Notes: generated from the sequence alone by a model not told the origin. A stretch of 64,000 nt of DNA from Nocardioides sp. J54 (GCF_000519005.1 NZ_JAER01000022.1:1-64000); one strand, 5' to 3'; shown: positions 1 to 10,998, numbered from the stretch's first letter. Numbers and translations are program-made.

Positions 1-433
1 TCCCCCGCGCAAGCCGGAATCACACACAGACGCCGACGGCACCCCGATTCGCCTCCACGAGGGACCGTCGTCCGGCACCCCAGACACCCGACGGCCTGAC
101 CGGGTCTCGTGGGGTGTCGGTGCTGGGGTCGGTCTCGTAGGGGCCGCCGGGCGCCTGCGGCGCCTCCCGCCGGCCCCCTCGCGAAGGCTCCGAGCGGGGA
201 CCCCACCGCCGGCGTCACAACTCCCCTGCGCAAGCGGGGATCACGCACCGACGCCGACGGCACCCCGATTCGCCTCCGCGAGGGACCGTCGTCCGGCACC
301 CCAGGCACCCGGCGGTCTGACCCGGGTCTCGTGGGGTGTCGGTGCTGGGGTCGGTCTCGTAGGGGCCGCCGGGCGTCTTCGGCGCCTCCCGCCGGCCCCC
401 TCGCGGAGGCTCCGAGCGGGGACCCCGCCGCCG
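1..433. repeat. 221-bp tandem repeat, about two copies, entering from outside the window
   Basis: Positions 1-219 and 222-433 are nearly the same sequence with a period of 221 bases: the word GCGCAAG sits at 7 and at 228, and the downstream text matches with scattered substitutions to the end. The first copy starts at the window edge, so more copies may lie upstream. Open frames through it are short, low-complexity and unlike any family I know, so I do not call a gene here. No promoter or RNA family is recognisable. Confidence 0.8.
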
Positions 434-553
434 GTGGTTGAGCCTCGAAACCGCCGGCCCCGGTGCACCGGACTGTGCCCGCCACGGCCCGCCATCAAGG
501 CCCGGAGGTTTCGAGGCTCCTCGCTAGCGCTCGTCGCACCTCAACCACCGGGA
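434..553. repeat. Dispersed repeat module A, copy 1
   Basis: A segment containing GGTTTCGAGGCTC followed by GCACCTCAACCACC recurs at 9131-9213 with clear flanking similarity. The two end words are imperfect inverted copies of each other, so the RNA could fold into a hairpin. A further partial inverted copy of the end word lies at 433-451. It sits downstream of the ettA 3' end, next to module B in the same order as at the second locus. Confidence 0.75.
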
Positions 554-607
554 TTCAGGCGAAGCGAACCCAAGTCTGGCCGCCAAGCGGACCCCACCAC
601 CTACCGG

Positions 608-832
608 AGGCAACCGCGGCGCGGCAGCGTGGCGCCCGCGCCGAAGGCGCGTCGAGGGCAAGTGCGGGCCGAGCTTGCGAGTGCCCGCGCGCAGCCCTCG
701 ACAGGCGACACGCTCGCGCCATCAGACAGCGTGGCGCCCGCACCGAAGGCGCGTCGAGGGCAAGTGCGGGCCGAGCGCAGCGAGTGCCTGCGCGCGGCCC
801 TCGACAGGCGACACGCTCGCGCAATCAAGCAC
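608..832. repeat. Dispersed repeat module B, two tandem copies
   Basis: 608-728 is a 121-base unit almost identical to 9275-9395; I see about one mismatch. A second, shorter and more diverged copy follows at 729-832, offset by 102 bases from the matching part of the first. The unit is rich in GCGCGTCGAGGGCAAGTGCG-type sequence and carries internal inverted words (CGCGTCGAGG, CCCTCGACAGG). It abuts the stop codon of ettA at 855. No protein family is recognisable in any frame. Confidence 0.85.
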
Positions 833-854
833 GAGCGTGGCGCTCGCGCCGTGA

Positions 855-2537
<1,683 letters not shown>

Positions 2538-2546
2538 GCCCCAAGG

Positions 2547-2963
2547 CTACGCAGCCGCCGTGGCATCTCCCATTCCGGGGTCTCCGGCCGCGCCGGTGCC
2601 GCCGCCGGCCTTGGTGAAGGTCGACGTGCCACGGGTGAGGTCGTGGCCGACGACGGTCGCGTCGATCTCCATCGCGAGCACCTCGACGCCGTTCTTGTTG
2701 ACGTAGGTGCGGTGGTTGAGCCGACCCTGGACGACCACGGCGTCACCCTGCTTGAGGGACGCGCCGGCGTGGGTGGCGAGGCGGCGCCAGGCGCTCACGC
2801 CGTACCACTGCGTGGGTCCGTCGACCCAGGTGTCGCTCTGCCGCTGGTAGTGCCGCGGCGTGCAGCCGACCCGGAAGTTGATCACCGGGACGCCGCCGAC
2901 CTCGCGCACCATCGGCACGTTGGCGACCCAGCCCTGCACCGTCACGATCGTCTCGTTGGCCAT
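2547..2963 (-). CDS. ssb: Single-stranded DNA-binding protein (short SSB)
   Basis: 138 residues. An OB-fold spans about residues 3-105 (NETIVTVQGWVANVP, GVPVINFRVGCTPRHYQR, GDAVVVQGRLNHRTY), with a short Gly/Ala-rich tail. It lacks the long acidic-tipped tail of the main replicative SSB, so it is probably an accessory paralogue. The ATG at 2963 is chosen over longer frames because AGGAG lies just upstream and the OB-fold begins there. It lies between the dynamin-like pair and ettA; the 9-base gap to ettA suggests co-transcription with it. Confidence 0.9.
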   Translation of the reverse strand: MANETIVTVQGWVANVPMVREVGGVPVINFRVGCTPRHYQRQSDTWVDGPTQWYGVSAWRRLATHAGASLKQGDAVVVQGRLNHRTYVNKNGVEVLAMEIDATVVGHDLTRGTSTFTKAGGGTGAAGDPGMGDATAAA

Positions 2964-2984
2964 GGGGAGCTCCTGCCTCTCGCG

Positions 2985-3005
2985 CCGGCCGCCCCGTGCG
3001 GCCGG
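2985..3005. terminator. GC hairpin between the GTPase genes and ssb
   Basis: CCGGCCGC and GCGGCCGG form an 8-bp perfect stem with a 5-base loop. There is no T-tract, so termination is only possible. It could instead be a leader structure of ssb, whose start is 22 bases further on in the minus direction. Confidence 0.4.
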
Positions 3006-3139
3006 TCGGAGCCACTCCACCCCGCCGGTACGACGACCACGACCCCAGCGCCCGCTCCCTGTGGACGCCGCGGGGCCGGTCAGCGGGCTGTGGACGGCAG
3101 CGGGACGTGCGTGTTCCGGGTGGGGCTCCCGGGACCGGG

Positions 3140-4735
3140 TCAGGCGCGGGCGGCGCTGATCCCGCGGCGGAAGGTGGCGTAGGCCGAGAGCTCCTCCGCG
3201 AGCGGGGCGACGACGTCCTCGTGGACGACCTGGTGAACCACCGAGCGCAGCTCCTCGTCGGCGTCCTCGGCACGCCGGCGGGCCAGCCCGCCGACCACGG
3301 CGCGGCCGACGACGGCGAGCAGCAGGCCGAGCACGAGCCCCCCGATGCCGATGACCGCGGGGAGCGGGAGGCCGGCGACCTCGGTCAGGTCGGCGCTCTC
3401 ACCGCTGATGGCGGCGTAGGCCCACCAGCCGAGCCCGCCGACGGCGGCGAGGAGCAGCAGCCCGTGCAGGACGCGGACCAGGACCAGCCAGAACGGGAGG
3501 CGCGTCGGGAGGTCGACCCGGCCGAGCTCGCGGTCGAGGCGGTCGCTGACCTCGGCGAGGCGGCCGGTGGCGGCCTTGCGCACGTGGGGCGCCCAGCCGG
3601 CGCCGACGCCCTCGCTGGCCTCGTCGGCGACGCCACGCACGGCGGTGTCGACGCTGGACCGGTCGACGGGCGCCACCTCGGGCTCGTGGCGCGGCTGGTC
3701 GCCGTCGGCCTTGCGGCCGAGCAGCAGGAAGGGCGGCCAGGCGACGGCGCGGCGGGCACGCTCGCCCACGGTGCGCTCGATGCTGTCGACGACCGCGGAG
3801 ACACCCGCGGCGTCGGCGACGGAGTCCTCGAGCTCGTCGTAGCGCTTCGCCGGGAGCTCGCGGGCGGGGGTGTCGCCGGCGGCGGCCTCGAGCCGGGCGG
3901 CCGCGGCGGCGATGTCGGCCTCGACGCGGGCGGTGGTGCTGCGCTTGTCCTGGACGCGGCGCCGGATCTCGGCGCGGAGCTCGTCCATGCCGATGCCCTG
4001 CTTGGCGGAGATCGCGAGCACCTGCACGTCGGGCAGACCGTCCTCGGCGAGGAGGCGGCGCACGTCGTCGACCATGGCCTGGCGGCGCTCGACCGGGACG
4101 GTGTCGATGTGGTTGAGCGCGACGAGCATCACCCCCTGGTGGGAGGTCAGCTTCTTGAAGTAGCGGTCGTGGACCGCCGCGTCGGCGTACTTCTGGGGGT
4201 CGAGGATCCAGACCATCAGGTCGGCGACGGCCACCAGCCGGTCGACCTCGAGGTGGTGGGAGACCTCGGTCGAGTCGTGGTCGGGCAGGTCGAGCAGCAC
4301 GACGCCGTCGAGGGCGCTGTCGGTGTGCCGGGTGTCGAGCATGGAGTCGCGCATCGTCTGGTGGCGCGGCGGGATGCCGATCCAGTCGAGGAGCTCGTCG
4401 GCGCCCTCGCTCCCCCACACGACCGCGGTCGCCCAGGAGGTGGTGGGGCGGCGGACGCCGACGGAGGACAGCTCGAGGCCGGTCAGCGCGTTGTAGGTCG
4501 ACGACTTGCCGGAGCCGGTGGCGCCGGCGATCGCGACCACCGTGTGCCGGGCGGACAGCCGCAGGCGGCCGGTCGCCCGGTCGGCGGCGGAGGCGACCTC
4601 GTCGAGCAGCTCGTCGGGGACGTGGCCGCGCGCGGCCACCACGGCGTCGCCGAGGCCCTGCAGCCGCTCACCGACGGGCGTGCCCCGCGTCGCGAGGTCG
4701 CCCAGCGTCGTGTCCGTGTCGAGACCGTTCGTCAC
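3140..4735 (-). CDS. Dynamin-like/YfjP-type GTPase with C-terminal membrane segments (second of a pair)
   Basis: 531 residues. P-loop GATGSGKSS at about 71-79, switch motif DLPDHDS near 149, and base-recognition motif NHID near 208, so all key GTPase motifs are intact. Two hydrophobic segments lie in the C-terminal third (VLHGLLLLAAVGGLGWWAY and a stretch ending GLVLGLLLAVVG), suggesting membrane anchoring. The GTG start at 4735 overlaps the stop of the upstream GTPase gene (GTGA), implying translational coupling. Side-by-side dynamin-like GTPases resemble the Streptomyces DynA/DynB pair of sporulation septa; this copy, with transmembrane segments, would match DynB. The membrane-remodelling role is inferred. 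Confidence 0.85.
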   Translation of the reverse strand: MTNGLDTDTTLGDLATRGTPVGERLQGLGDAVVAARGHVPDELLDEVASAADRATGRLRLSARHTVVAIAGATGSGKSSTYNALTGLELSSVGVRRPTTSWATAVVWGSEGADELLDWIGIPPRHQTMRDSMLDTRHTDSALDGVVLLDLPDHDSTEVSHHLEVDRLVAVADLMVWILDPQKYADAAVHDRYFKKLTSHQGVMLVALNHIDTVPVERRQAMVDDVRRLLAEDGLPDVQVLAISAKQGIGMDELRAEIRRRVQDKRSTTARVEADIAAAAARLEAAAGDTPARELPAKRYDELEDSVADAAGVSAVVDSIERTVGERARRAVAWPPFLLLGRKADGDQPRHEPEVAPVDRSSVDTAVRGVADEASEGVGAGWAPHVRKAATGRLAEVSDRLDRELGRVDLPTRLPFWLVLVRVLHGLLLLAAVGGLGWWAYAAISGESADLTEVAGLPLPAVIGIGGLVLGLLLAVVGRAVVGGLARRRAEDADEELRSVVHQVVHEDVVAPLAEELSAYATFRRGISAARA

Positions 4736-6483
4736 AGGTGTCCACCCGTTCCCTTCTTGGCGGCTGCGAACCGCAGGTCGTCCACCCGCCGCGCTGCCTG
4801 GCGCAGCTGGTCGGCGGCGTCGGGCTTGAGCTCCCACTGCGCCGCCGGCGCGAGGTAGCGGGCCCGCTCGGCACCCATCAGGGTCGCGAGCCGGCGCGCG
4901 AGCGTGCCCCGGGCCTGCTCCACGAGGCGGTCGGTGATCCCGGCGCCGAGCGTGGTGTCGAGCAGGGCACGGCCCTGCCGCACCGACTCCGCGCCCGGTC
5001 CGCTGGCCCCCTCGCCGGCGAGCGCCACGACGGCCAGGGTGACCCCCAGCCCGCGCACGCCGAGGGCGAGGAAGCGGGCACTGTGCCGGGCGTCGCCGGC
5101 CTCGTGGCGCACCAGCTCCTGGAGCTCGTCGAGCCAGCCGCGGACCTCCTGGGTCGCGCGGTTGCGCAGCGCGCGGCCGGCGCGGGTCAGGTCGTCCTGG
5201 GTCGAGGCGAGCAGCGCAGCGCCGTACTCCTCGGCGTGCCACTGCTCGGCCGCCTCCTCGGCGGCGCGCTCGGCGTGGTCGACGACGAGGGCCTCGACGG
5301 CCATCTCGATCGCGACCGCGACCCGCTCGGCCTGCTGCGGCTTGCCCTTGATGGCGTTCACGAGGCGCTCGCGGACGAAGCCGACCTTCGCCTCGAGGGA
5401 GCGCACGAGCTCGCCGCTGCCGACGAACTCCTGCCAGCGCGCGAGCAGGTCGCCGCGCAGCAGCGTGCCGTCGGCCGCCGCGGCGAGCAGGCCGGTCTGC
5501 GCGCCGTCGTAGACCTTGTCGGCGGCCGCGAGCAGGTCGCTGACTGCAGTGACCTGCAGCTGGACGGCGTCGGCGATCGGGAACGCCTTGCGGGTCACCG
5601 TGCGCACGGCACCGGCGACGGTCTGGTTGACCACGTCGCGGCGCGCGGCGACGTCGGAGGCGAGGGCCTCCAGCCAGCCACGGATCTCGACGGCGTACGA
5701 CGTGGGCAGGAGTCCCTCGTCGCTGACCTCACCCTGCGCCACGGCGAACAGCGGGCTGTCCTTCAGGCCGCGGGCAGCCATCATCCGGGCGAGGTGGACG
5801 GACACGGTCGCGACGTCGTCGGCCGGGGTGCGGCTGAGGACGAGGGCGACGGCGGTGTTGCGGTCGACGGCGAGCTTGAGGTGGTCCCACGGCACCTGGT
5901 CGGAGTAGCGGGCAGCCGAGGTGACGAACAGCCACAGGTCGGCGGCGGCGAGCAGCTGGCCGGCGAGCTCGCGGTTGCGCTCGTCGACCGAGTCGACGTC
6001 GGGGGCGTCGAGGATCGCCAGCCCACGGGGCACGGAGGTGCTCGGCACCAGCTGGATCGCGAACTGGTCGGCGGTCGGCTCGCTGACCCGGGCCAGCTCC
6101 GGCAGCAGCCGGTCGGCGCCGAACCAGCGGACGTCCTCGGGGTGATGGACCAGGACCGGCGACCGCGTCGTGGGGCGCAGCAGGCCGGGGGTGGTCACCT
6201 TGTGGCCCACGAGGGTGTTGACCAGCGTCGACTTGCCGGCGCCGGTCGACCCGCCGACCACGACGAGCATCGGCGCCTCGATCTCGGTCAGCCGCGGGAT
6301 GACGTAGTCCTCGAGCTGCTCGATCACGTGGTCGCGGCCGATTCGCAGGGCGCTCACGCCGGGCAGGTCGAGCGGCAGCGGGGCCGCCTTGAGGGCGCCG
6401 TGCAGCCGCACCACCTCGGTGAGCATGCGGCCGTCGAGGCCGGCACCGGGGAGGTCGCCGCCGCGGGGGGCCTGGTGAGTCAT
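4732..6483 (-). CDS. Dynamin-like GTPase (first of a pair)
   Basis: 583 residues. P-loop GGSTGAGKST at about 77-86 and switch motif DAPDVDS near 159. At the place where NKxD is expected the sequence reads LSRTPADD, a degenerate base-recognition motif, unlike the partner gene. The rest is mostly helical and acidic, as in dynamin stalk regions, with a hydrophobic stretch around GVRGLGVTLAVVALAGEG. The ATG at 6483 overlaps the stop of the PrsW-like gene (ATGA), and its own stop overlaps the start of the partner. The tight coupling suggests the two GTPases form a hetero-complex, as shown for DynA/DynB. The nucleotide specificity is uncertain. Confidence 0.85.
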   Translation of the reverse strand: MTHQAPRGGDLPGAGLDGRMLTEVVRLHGALKAAPLPLDLPGVSALRIGRDHVIEQLEDYVIPRLTEIEAPMLVVVGGSTGAGKSTLVNTLVGHKVTTPGLLRPTTRSPVLVHHPEDVRWFGADRLLPELARVSEPTADQFAIQLVPSTSVPRGLAILDAPDVDSVDERNRELAGQLLAAADLWLFVTSAARYSDQVPWDHLKLAVDRNTAVALVLSRTPADDVATVSVHLARMMAARGLKDSPLFAVAQGEVSDEGLLPTSYAVEIRGWLEALASDVAARRDVVNQTVAGAVRTVTRKAFPIADAVQLQVTAVSDLLAAADKVYDGAQTGLLAAAADGTLLRGDLLARWQEFVGSGELVRSLEAKVGFVRERLVNAIKGKPQQAERVAVAIEMAVEALVVDHAERAAEEAAEQWHAEEYGAALLASTQDDLTRAGRALRNRATQEVRGWLDELQELVRHEAGDARHSARFLALGVRGLGVTLAVVALAGEGASGPGAESVRQGRALLDTTLGAGITDRLVEQARGTLARRLATLMGAERARYLAPAAQWELKPDAADQLRQAARRVDDLRFAAAKKGTGGHL

Positions 6484-7601
6484 CGCTGGGGTACCACCTG
6501 TCCGGGGAACGCGATCCGGGGCCGGGCCGCCTGGATGCGACCGAGGAAGTCCTGTCCACGAGCCTGCCAGTCCCGTGGTGCCGTGCCACGCAGCAGGCGG
6601 TGGTGCAGGAAGCCGAGCTCGATGGCTGCCTGCTGGTAGTCGCGCATCGCGCGCTCCGCCTCCGGCCCGCCGGCGGCCCGGGCGTGGCGGCGGGCCTCGC
6701 GGCGTCCGCGGAGGTTCACGACCCAGCCGATGTCGGTGGCCGGGAGCAGTCCGCGGTCGGCGGCGTCGGTCAGCGCCATCCGCAGCACGTGGGCCTCGGT
6801 CTCGCGGGCCCACCACGCGAGGGCGACCATGCCGACGAAGGCCGGGAGCATGATGACGGCGTACACGACGACGAAGCCGCCGAAGCCGTGCACCGCCGAG
6901 CCGTTCCACAGCCCGTGCGCGAGGACGGCGGCGAGGTAGCCGGCGACCGGGGCGCTCCAGCGCACCGTCCGGCTGCGGGAGGCCACGGCGACGCCGATGC
7001 CGACACCGATGAACGCGGTGAAGAGCGGGTGTGCGAACGGGCTGAACAGGCAGCGCAGCACGAACGTGCCGGTGACCGCCTCGAAGCCGCCGGGGCCGAG
7101 GCCGTCGGTGCCGTTCCACGCCGCCGCGAGGTAGAGGATGTTCTCGGTGAAGGCGAAGCCGATGCCGACCATGCCGGCGTAGACGATGCCGTCGAGGATC
7201 CCGTCCACCTCCGCCCGGCGCCACCACAGGAGCAGGAGGAGGAACAGCCCCTTGCTGGCCTCCTCGACCACCGGCGCGGCGAGCGCGAGGGACGCGGTCT
7301 CGGTGATGCCCACGACGAGGCCGCCGACACCCTGGACGAGCAGGGCGGCCATGGTCGCCACGAACGCGCCCCAGGCGAGGCCGGCGGCGAGCAGGCTCCG
7401 CGGCTCGGGCTCGTAGCGGTCGAGCCAGAGGTACGCCGCGAGCACGGGTCCGACCGGCACCGCGGCGAGGGCCGTGGCGAGCAGCGTCGTGCCCGGCGCG
7501 CCGGACAGCGCGAGCACCAGCAGGGTGAGCAGGGCCCCGACAGCGACCGCCACGGTCACGACGACCGTGAAGGCAACACTGTTGCGGGGGCCCATTGTCA
7601 T
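6480..7601 (-). CDS. PrsW-family intramembrane metalloprotease
   Basis: About 373 residues and strongly hydrophobic, with eight or so membrane segments. PrsW/CAAX-protease-like motifs are present in order: VVEEASKGLFLL (the double-Glu motif), AFTENILYL, FAHPLFTAFIGVG and AHGLWNGS. These Glu and His residues are expected to bind the catalytic metal inside the membrane. In Bacillus, PrsW performs site-1 cleavage of an anti-sigma factor; here no sigma/anti-sigma pair is adjacent. It heads the operon with two dynamin-like GTPases and overlaps the first by ATGA. The start MTMGPRN at 7601 is preferred because the membrane segment follows directly; a further Met lies two codons downstream. Confidence 0.88.
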   Translation of the reverse strand: MTMGPRNSVAFTVVVTVAVAVGALLTLLVLALSGAPGTTLLATALAAVPVGPVLAAYLWLDRYEPEPRSLLAAGLAWGAFVATMAALLVQGVGGLVVGITETASLALAAPVVEEASKGLFLLLLLWWRRAEVDGILDGIVYAGMVGIGFAFTENILYLAAAWNGTDGLGPGGFEAVTGTFVLRCLFSPFAHPLFTAFIGVGIGVAVASRSRTVRWSAPVAGYLAAVLAHGLWNGSAVHGFGGFVVVYAVIMLPAFVGMVALAWWARETEAHVLRMALTDAADRGLLPATDIGWVVNLRGRREARRHARAAGGPEAERAMRDYQQAAIELGFLHHRLLRGTAPRDWQARGQDFLGRIQAARPRIAFPGQVVPQR

Positions 7602-7661
7602 GGGCTGAAGCCTATCGGGAGGCATCCGTCAACCCCTGATCGTGGATCGTCCCCCGCGGCG

Positions 7662-7667
7662 TACAGT
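7662..7667 (+). promoter_or_regulatory. -10 element TACAGT of a probable leaderless promoter
   Basis: TACAGT fits the actinobacterial TAnnnT -10 consensus and ends 7 bases before the GTG at 7675. That spacing puts transcription initiation at or next to the start codon. The region also separates this gene from the divergent prsW-like gene. Confidence 0.55.
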
Positions 7668-7674
7668 GAGGAAG

Positions 7675-9114
7675 GTGACAGAGGACACCCCCGACAGCAC
7701 GACGTCCGCGGCCGAGGAGCAGCTCAGGACCGAGCAGCACGACCCGGCCGTCCCCGAGGCCTACGCGACCTTCATGCGCACCGGCTGGGACGACCGGCCG
7801 ACCGAGGTCGAGCGCCACCCGCTCGCCGACCTCGCCGTCGACCGTCGGCGCCGCCTGGCCGAGGCCTTCCCGGGTGAGCGGCTGGTGCTGCCCGCGGGCG
7901 GCTACAAGGTCCGCGCGTACGACACCGACTACCGCTTCCGCCCCGACACCGCCCACACCTGGCTGTGCGGCAACCAGACCTCCGACGCCGTCCTGGTCGT
8001 CGAGCCCGACGGCTCCTCCGCCCTCTACGCGCGTCCGCGCGCGGGCCGCGAGAGCGACGAGTTCTTCCGCGACCGGCAGTACGGCGCGCTGTGGGCCGGC
8101 AAGCGCCCGTCGGCCGACGAGCTGTCGGCTGCCCTCGGCATCGAGGTCCGCCACGTCGACGAGCTCCCGGACGCGCTCGGCAGCGGCACCAAGACCCGCG
8201 TGCACCGCGGCGTCTCCCCCGTGGTCGACGGCCTCGTCACGCCCGACGACGGCCGCGACGCCGAGCTGGCCCGGGTGCTCTCCGAGCTGCGGCTGATCAA
8301 GGACGAGTGGGAGGTCGGCGAGCTGCAGGCCGCGGTCGACGCGACCACCCTCGGCTTCGAGGACTGCGTGCGCGAGTGGGACCGCGTCATCGAGCACGGC
8401 GAGCGCTGGCTCGAGGGCACCTTCTTCCGCCGCGCGCGGACGATGGGCAACGACCTCGGCTACGACTCGATCGTCGCCAACGGCCCGCACGCCACGACCC
8501 TGCACTGGATCGAGAACTCGGGCCCGGTCGTGCCCGGTCAGATGGTGCTGTGCGACATGGGCGTCGAGGGTGCGAACCTCTACACCGCCGACGTCACCCG
8601 CACCCTGCCGGTCGACGGCCGGTTCACGTCGCTGCAGCGCGACCTCTACTCGCTCGTGCTCCAGGCCCAGGAGGCCGCGATCGCGGCGCTGCGCCCCGGG
8701 GTGAAGTTCCTCGCCGGCCACGACGCGGCGATGGTCGTGCTGGCGCACGGCCTGGCCGACCTCGGCCTGCTTCCGGTGTCGGCCGAGGAGGCGCTCGCCC
8801 CCGACTCGAAGGTCTACGCCCGCTGGACCCTGCACGGCGTGAGCCACATGCTCGGCATGGACGTGCACGACTGCGGCCACGCCGCCCCCAAGGCCTACCG
8901 CGACGCCACCCTCGCCGAGGGCATGGTGCTCACCGTCGAGCCCGGCCTCTACTTCCAGGCCGACGACCTGCTGGTCCCCGAGGAGCTGCGCGGCATCGGC
9001 ATCCGGATCGAGGACGACGTGGTGGTCACCGCCGACGGCGTGCACAACCTGTCCTCGGCCCTCCCCCGCACCTCCGACGACGTCGAGGAGTGGATGGCCC
9101 GCCTGCGCGGGTAG
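7675..9114 (+). CDS. pepP: Xaa-Pro aminopeptidase (M24B, aminopeptidase P family)
   Basis: 479 residues, cytosolic. It removes the N-terminal residue from peptides with Pro at position 2. An N-terminal AMP_N-like domain (to about residue 200) precedes the pita-bread M24 domain. Metal ligands are visible in CDMGVEGANLYTADVTRT (two Asp), HGVSHMLGMDVHDCGH (His), LTVEPGLYF (Glu) and GIGIRIEDDVVV (Glu). GTG 7675 is chosen because a -10 element stands 7 bases upstream, giving a leaderless message; in-frame GTG codons at 7642 and 7666 are alternatives. It is flanked downstream by repeat modules A and B. Confidence 0.92.
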   Translation: MTEDTPDSTTSAAEEQLRTEQHDPAVPEAYATFMRTGWDDRPTEVERHPLADLAVDRRRRLAEAFPGERLVLPAGGYKVRAYDTDYRFRPDTAHTWLCGNQTSDAVLVVEPDGSSALYARPRAGRESDEFFRDRQYGALWAGKRPSADELSAALGIEVRHVDELPDALGSGTKTRVHRGVSPVVDGLVTPDDGRDAELARVLSELRLIKDEWEVGELQAAVDATTLGFEDCVREWDRVIEHGERWLEGTFFRRARTMGNDLGYDSIVANGPHATTLHWIENSGPVVPGQMVLCDMGVEGANLYTADVTRTLPVDGRFTSLQRDLYSLVLQAQEAAIAALRPGVKFLAGHDAAMVVLAHGLADLGLLPVSAEEALAPDSKVYARWTLHGVSHMLGMDVHDCGHAAPKAYRDATLAEGMVLTVEPGLYFQADDLLVPEELRGIGIRIEDDVVVTADGVHNLSSALPRTSDDVEEWMARLRG

Positions 9115-9130
9115 CCGGCCCCTCGGTCCG

Positions 9131-9395
9131 CCGGACCGTGCCCACCACCGCCCGGCGGGCAGGCCCGGAGGTTTCGAGGCTCGGCCGCGGGCGGCCTCGC
9201 ACCTCAACCACCGGGAGTTCGCGCTCCCACCACCTGCGGTCGGCTTGCCGCCGGGCGGGGGCTGGACCTACGCAAGGCAACCGCGGCGCGGCAGCGTGGC
9301 GCCCGCGCCGAAGGCGCGTCGAGGGCAAGTGCGGGCCGAGCTTGCGAGTGCCTGCGCGCAGCCCTCGACAGGCGACACGCTCGCGCCATCAGACA
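9131..9395. repeat. Composite dispersed repeat, second copy (module A 9131-9215, module B 9275-9395)
   Basis: The 327-base gap between the aminopeptidase and malic enzyme genes is almost entirely this element. Module A matches 468-553 and module B matches 608-728 (121 bases, about one mismatch). Order and orientation are the same, and the inter-module gaps are similar (54 and 59 bases) but differ in sequence. No coding potential is recognisable. Confidence 0.85.
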
Positions 9396-9441
9396 CCCCG
9401 GCGACTTCCGAGTAACCCCCGGTCGGGCGTTGACTGGGTCC

Positions 9442-10830
9442 GTGCCTCGGAAAACTGCCACTGCCTCGTCGTACTCCATCACCATGCGCCTGCGCACCTC
9501 CGTCGACCACGGGGTCGTCGGAGAGGTCGCCACGGCGATCGCTGCCGCTGGCGGGATGGTCACCGCCATCGACGTGGCGGAGTCCAGCAGCAACCGGCTG
9601 ACCGTCGACGTCACCTGCTCGGCGGCCGACGCCGAGCACGCGGCGGAGCTGCAGGAGGCGGTCGCCGGCGTCGACGGCGTGGAGGTGCACAAGGTCTCCG
9701 ACCGGACCTTCCTCATCCACCTCGGCGGCAAGATCGAGGTCGGCTCGAAGGTGCCGCTGAAGACGCGCGACGACATGTCGCTGGCCTACACCCCCGGCGT
9801 GGGCCGGGTGTCGATGGCGATCGCCGAGAACCCGGAGGACGTGCGCCGGCTGACCATCAAGGGCAACGCCGTCGCCGTCGTCACCGACGGCAGCGCGGTC
9901 CTCGGCCTGGGCAACATCGGGCCCGGCGCAGCCCTGCCGGTGATGGAGGGCAAGGCGGCGCTGTTCAAGAGGTTCGGCGAGATCGACGCCTGGCCGATCT
10001 GCCTCGACACCCAGGACACCGACGAGATCGTGCGCGCGGTCGAGCTGATCGCCCCCGGCTTCGGCGGCATCAACCTCGAGGACATCGCAGCGCCGCGCTG
10101 CTTCGAGATCGAGGCCCGGCTGCGCGAGCGGCTCGACATCCCGGTCTTCCACGACGACCAGCACGGTACGGCGATCGTGGTGCTCGCCGCGCTCACCAAC
10201 GCGCTGCGCGTGGTGAAGAAGGAGCTCGGCGAGGCGCGTGTGGTCGTCTCGGGCGCCGGTGCCGCCGGCACCGCGATCGTGAAGCTGCTGCTCGCCGCGG
10301 GCGTGCGCGACGTGGTCGTCGTCGACCGCACCGGCGCCCTCGTCGCGGGCGACGCCGACCTGTCGGTCGCGCACGAGGAGCTGGCCTCCCTGACCAACAG
10401 GGAGTCCCGCAGCGGCGGCCTGCAGGAGGTGCTCGTGGGGGCCGACGTCTTCATCGGCGTCAGCGCGCCCGGCATCCTCAAGCCGGAGTGGATCGAGACG
10501 ATGGCCGAGGACCCGGTGGTCTTCGCCCTGGCCAACCCGGACCCGGAGGTCGACCCGGCGCAGGCGGCGAGGTACGCCGCCGTGGTCGCCTCGGGCCGCT
10601 CGGACTTCCCGAACCAGATCAACAACGTGCTGGCGTTCCCCGGCGTCTTCCGCGGCCTGCTCGACGCCCGCGCCCACGAGGTCACCGTGGACATGTGCCT
10701 GCGCGCGGCCGACGCGATCGCGCACGTGGTCCACGACGACGAGCTCAACGCGAGCTTCATCATGCCGTCGGTGTTCCACCCCGAGGTGCACCACGCGGTC
10801 GCCGCGGCGATCGCGCACAAGCCGGAGTGA
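9442..10830 (+). CDS. NAD(P)-dependent malic enzyme with N-terminal ACT domain
   Basis: 462 residues. It oxidatively decarboxylates malate to pyruvate. An ACT-type small-molecule-binding domain occupies about residues 10-85 ([22 protein letters not shown]). The malic domain follows with [29 protein letters not shown] and [16 protein letters not shown] (Asp ligands), then the Rossmann domain with [13 protein letters not shown]. The ACT domain suggests allosteric control by an amino acid or related effector. The start is uncertain: GTG at 9442 is preferred, while TTG at 9430 would add four codons. No clear ribosome-binding site is seen for either. Confidence 0.93.
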   Translation: MPRKTATASSYSITMRLRTSVDHGVVGEVATAIAAAGGMVTAIDVAESSSNRLTVDVTCSAADAEHAAELQEAVAGVDGVEVHKVSDRTFLIHLGGKIEVGSKVPLKTRDDMSLAYTPGVGRVSMAIAENPEDVRRLTIKGNAVAVVTDGSAVLGLGNIGPGAALPVMEGKAALFKRFGEIDAWPICLDTQDTDEIVRAVELIAPGFGGINLEDIAAPRCFEIEARLRERLDIPVFHDDQHGTAIVVLAALTNALRVVKKELGEARVVVSGAGAAGTAIVKLLLAAGVRDVVVVDRTGALVAGDADLSVAHEELASLTNRESRSGGLQEVLVGADVFIGVSAPGILKPEWIETMAEDPVVFALANPDPEVDPAQAARYAAVVASGRSDFPNQINNVLAFPGVFRGLLDARAHEVTVDMCLRAADAIAHVVHDDELNASFIMPSVFHPEVHHAVAAAIAHKPE

Positions 10831-10860
10831 CCCGCGGTCGAGCCGTGTGCGTGCTCGCGC

Positions 10861-10998
10861 CTACCGGACGGTGACGACAGCAGGCCGGTCCAGGCCGTGG
10901 GCCGGCCCGTCGTCGTCCTCCAGGCTGGCGGCGGTGGAGACGACGAGGCCGCCGAGCAGGAAGCCGGCGACGCCGGCGGCGAGGGTGGTGGTGCTCAT
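10861..10998 (-). CDS. 45-residue small membrane or secreted peptide
   Basis: A short reading frame opening [20 protein letters not shown], then [10 protein letters not shown] and a polar tail ending VVTVR. The N-terminal 25 residues form one hydrophobic segment, either a membrane anchor or a signal peptide. Its ATG overlaps the stop of the DUF4396 gene (ATGA), so it is probably translated by coupling, which is the main support for it being real. Function unknown; a partner of the DUF4396 membrane protein is the natural guess. Confidence 0.55.
   Translation of the reverse strand: MSTTTLAAGVAGFLLGGLVVSTAASLEDDDGPAHGLDRPAVVTVR

Noticed and set aside
434..832. Insertion sequence or transposon remnant
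   Set aside because: No transposase fragment, terminal inverted repeats with target duplication, or recombinase frame could be found around modules A and B.
2996..4858. 620-codon plus-strand frame opposite the dynamin-like gene
   Set aside because: Mirror of the minus-strand GTPase coding sequence; Gly/Asp/Val-biased and without domains.
7642..7674. Longer N-terminus for the Xaa-Pro aminopeptidase
   Set aside because: The extra codons (DRPPRRTVRK) overlap the -10 element and are not expected in the family.
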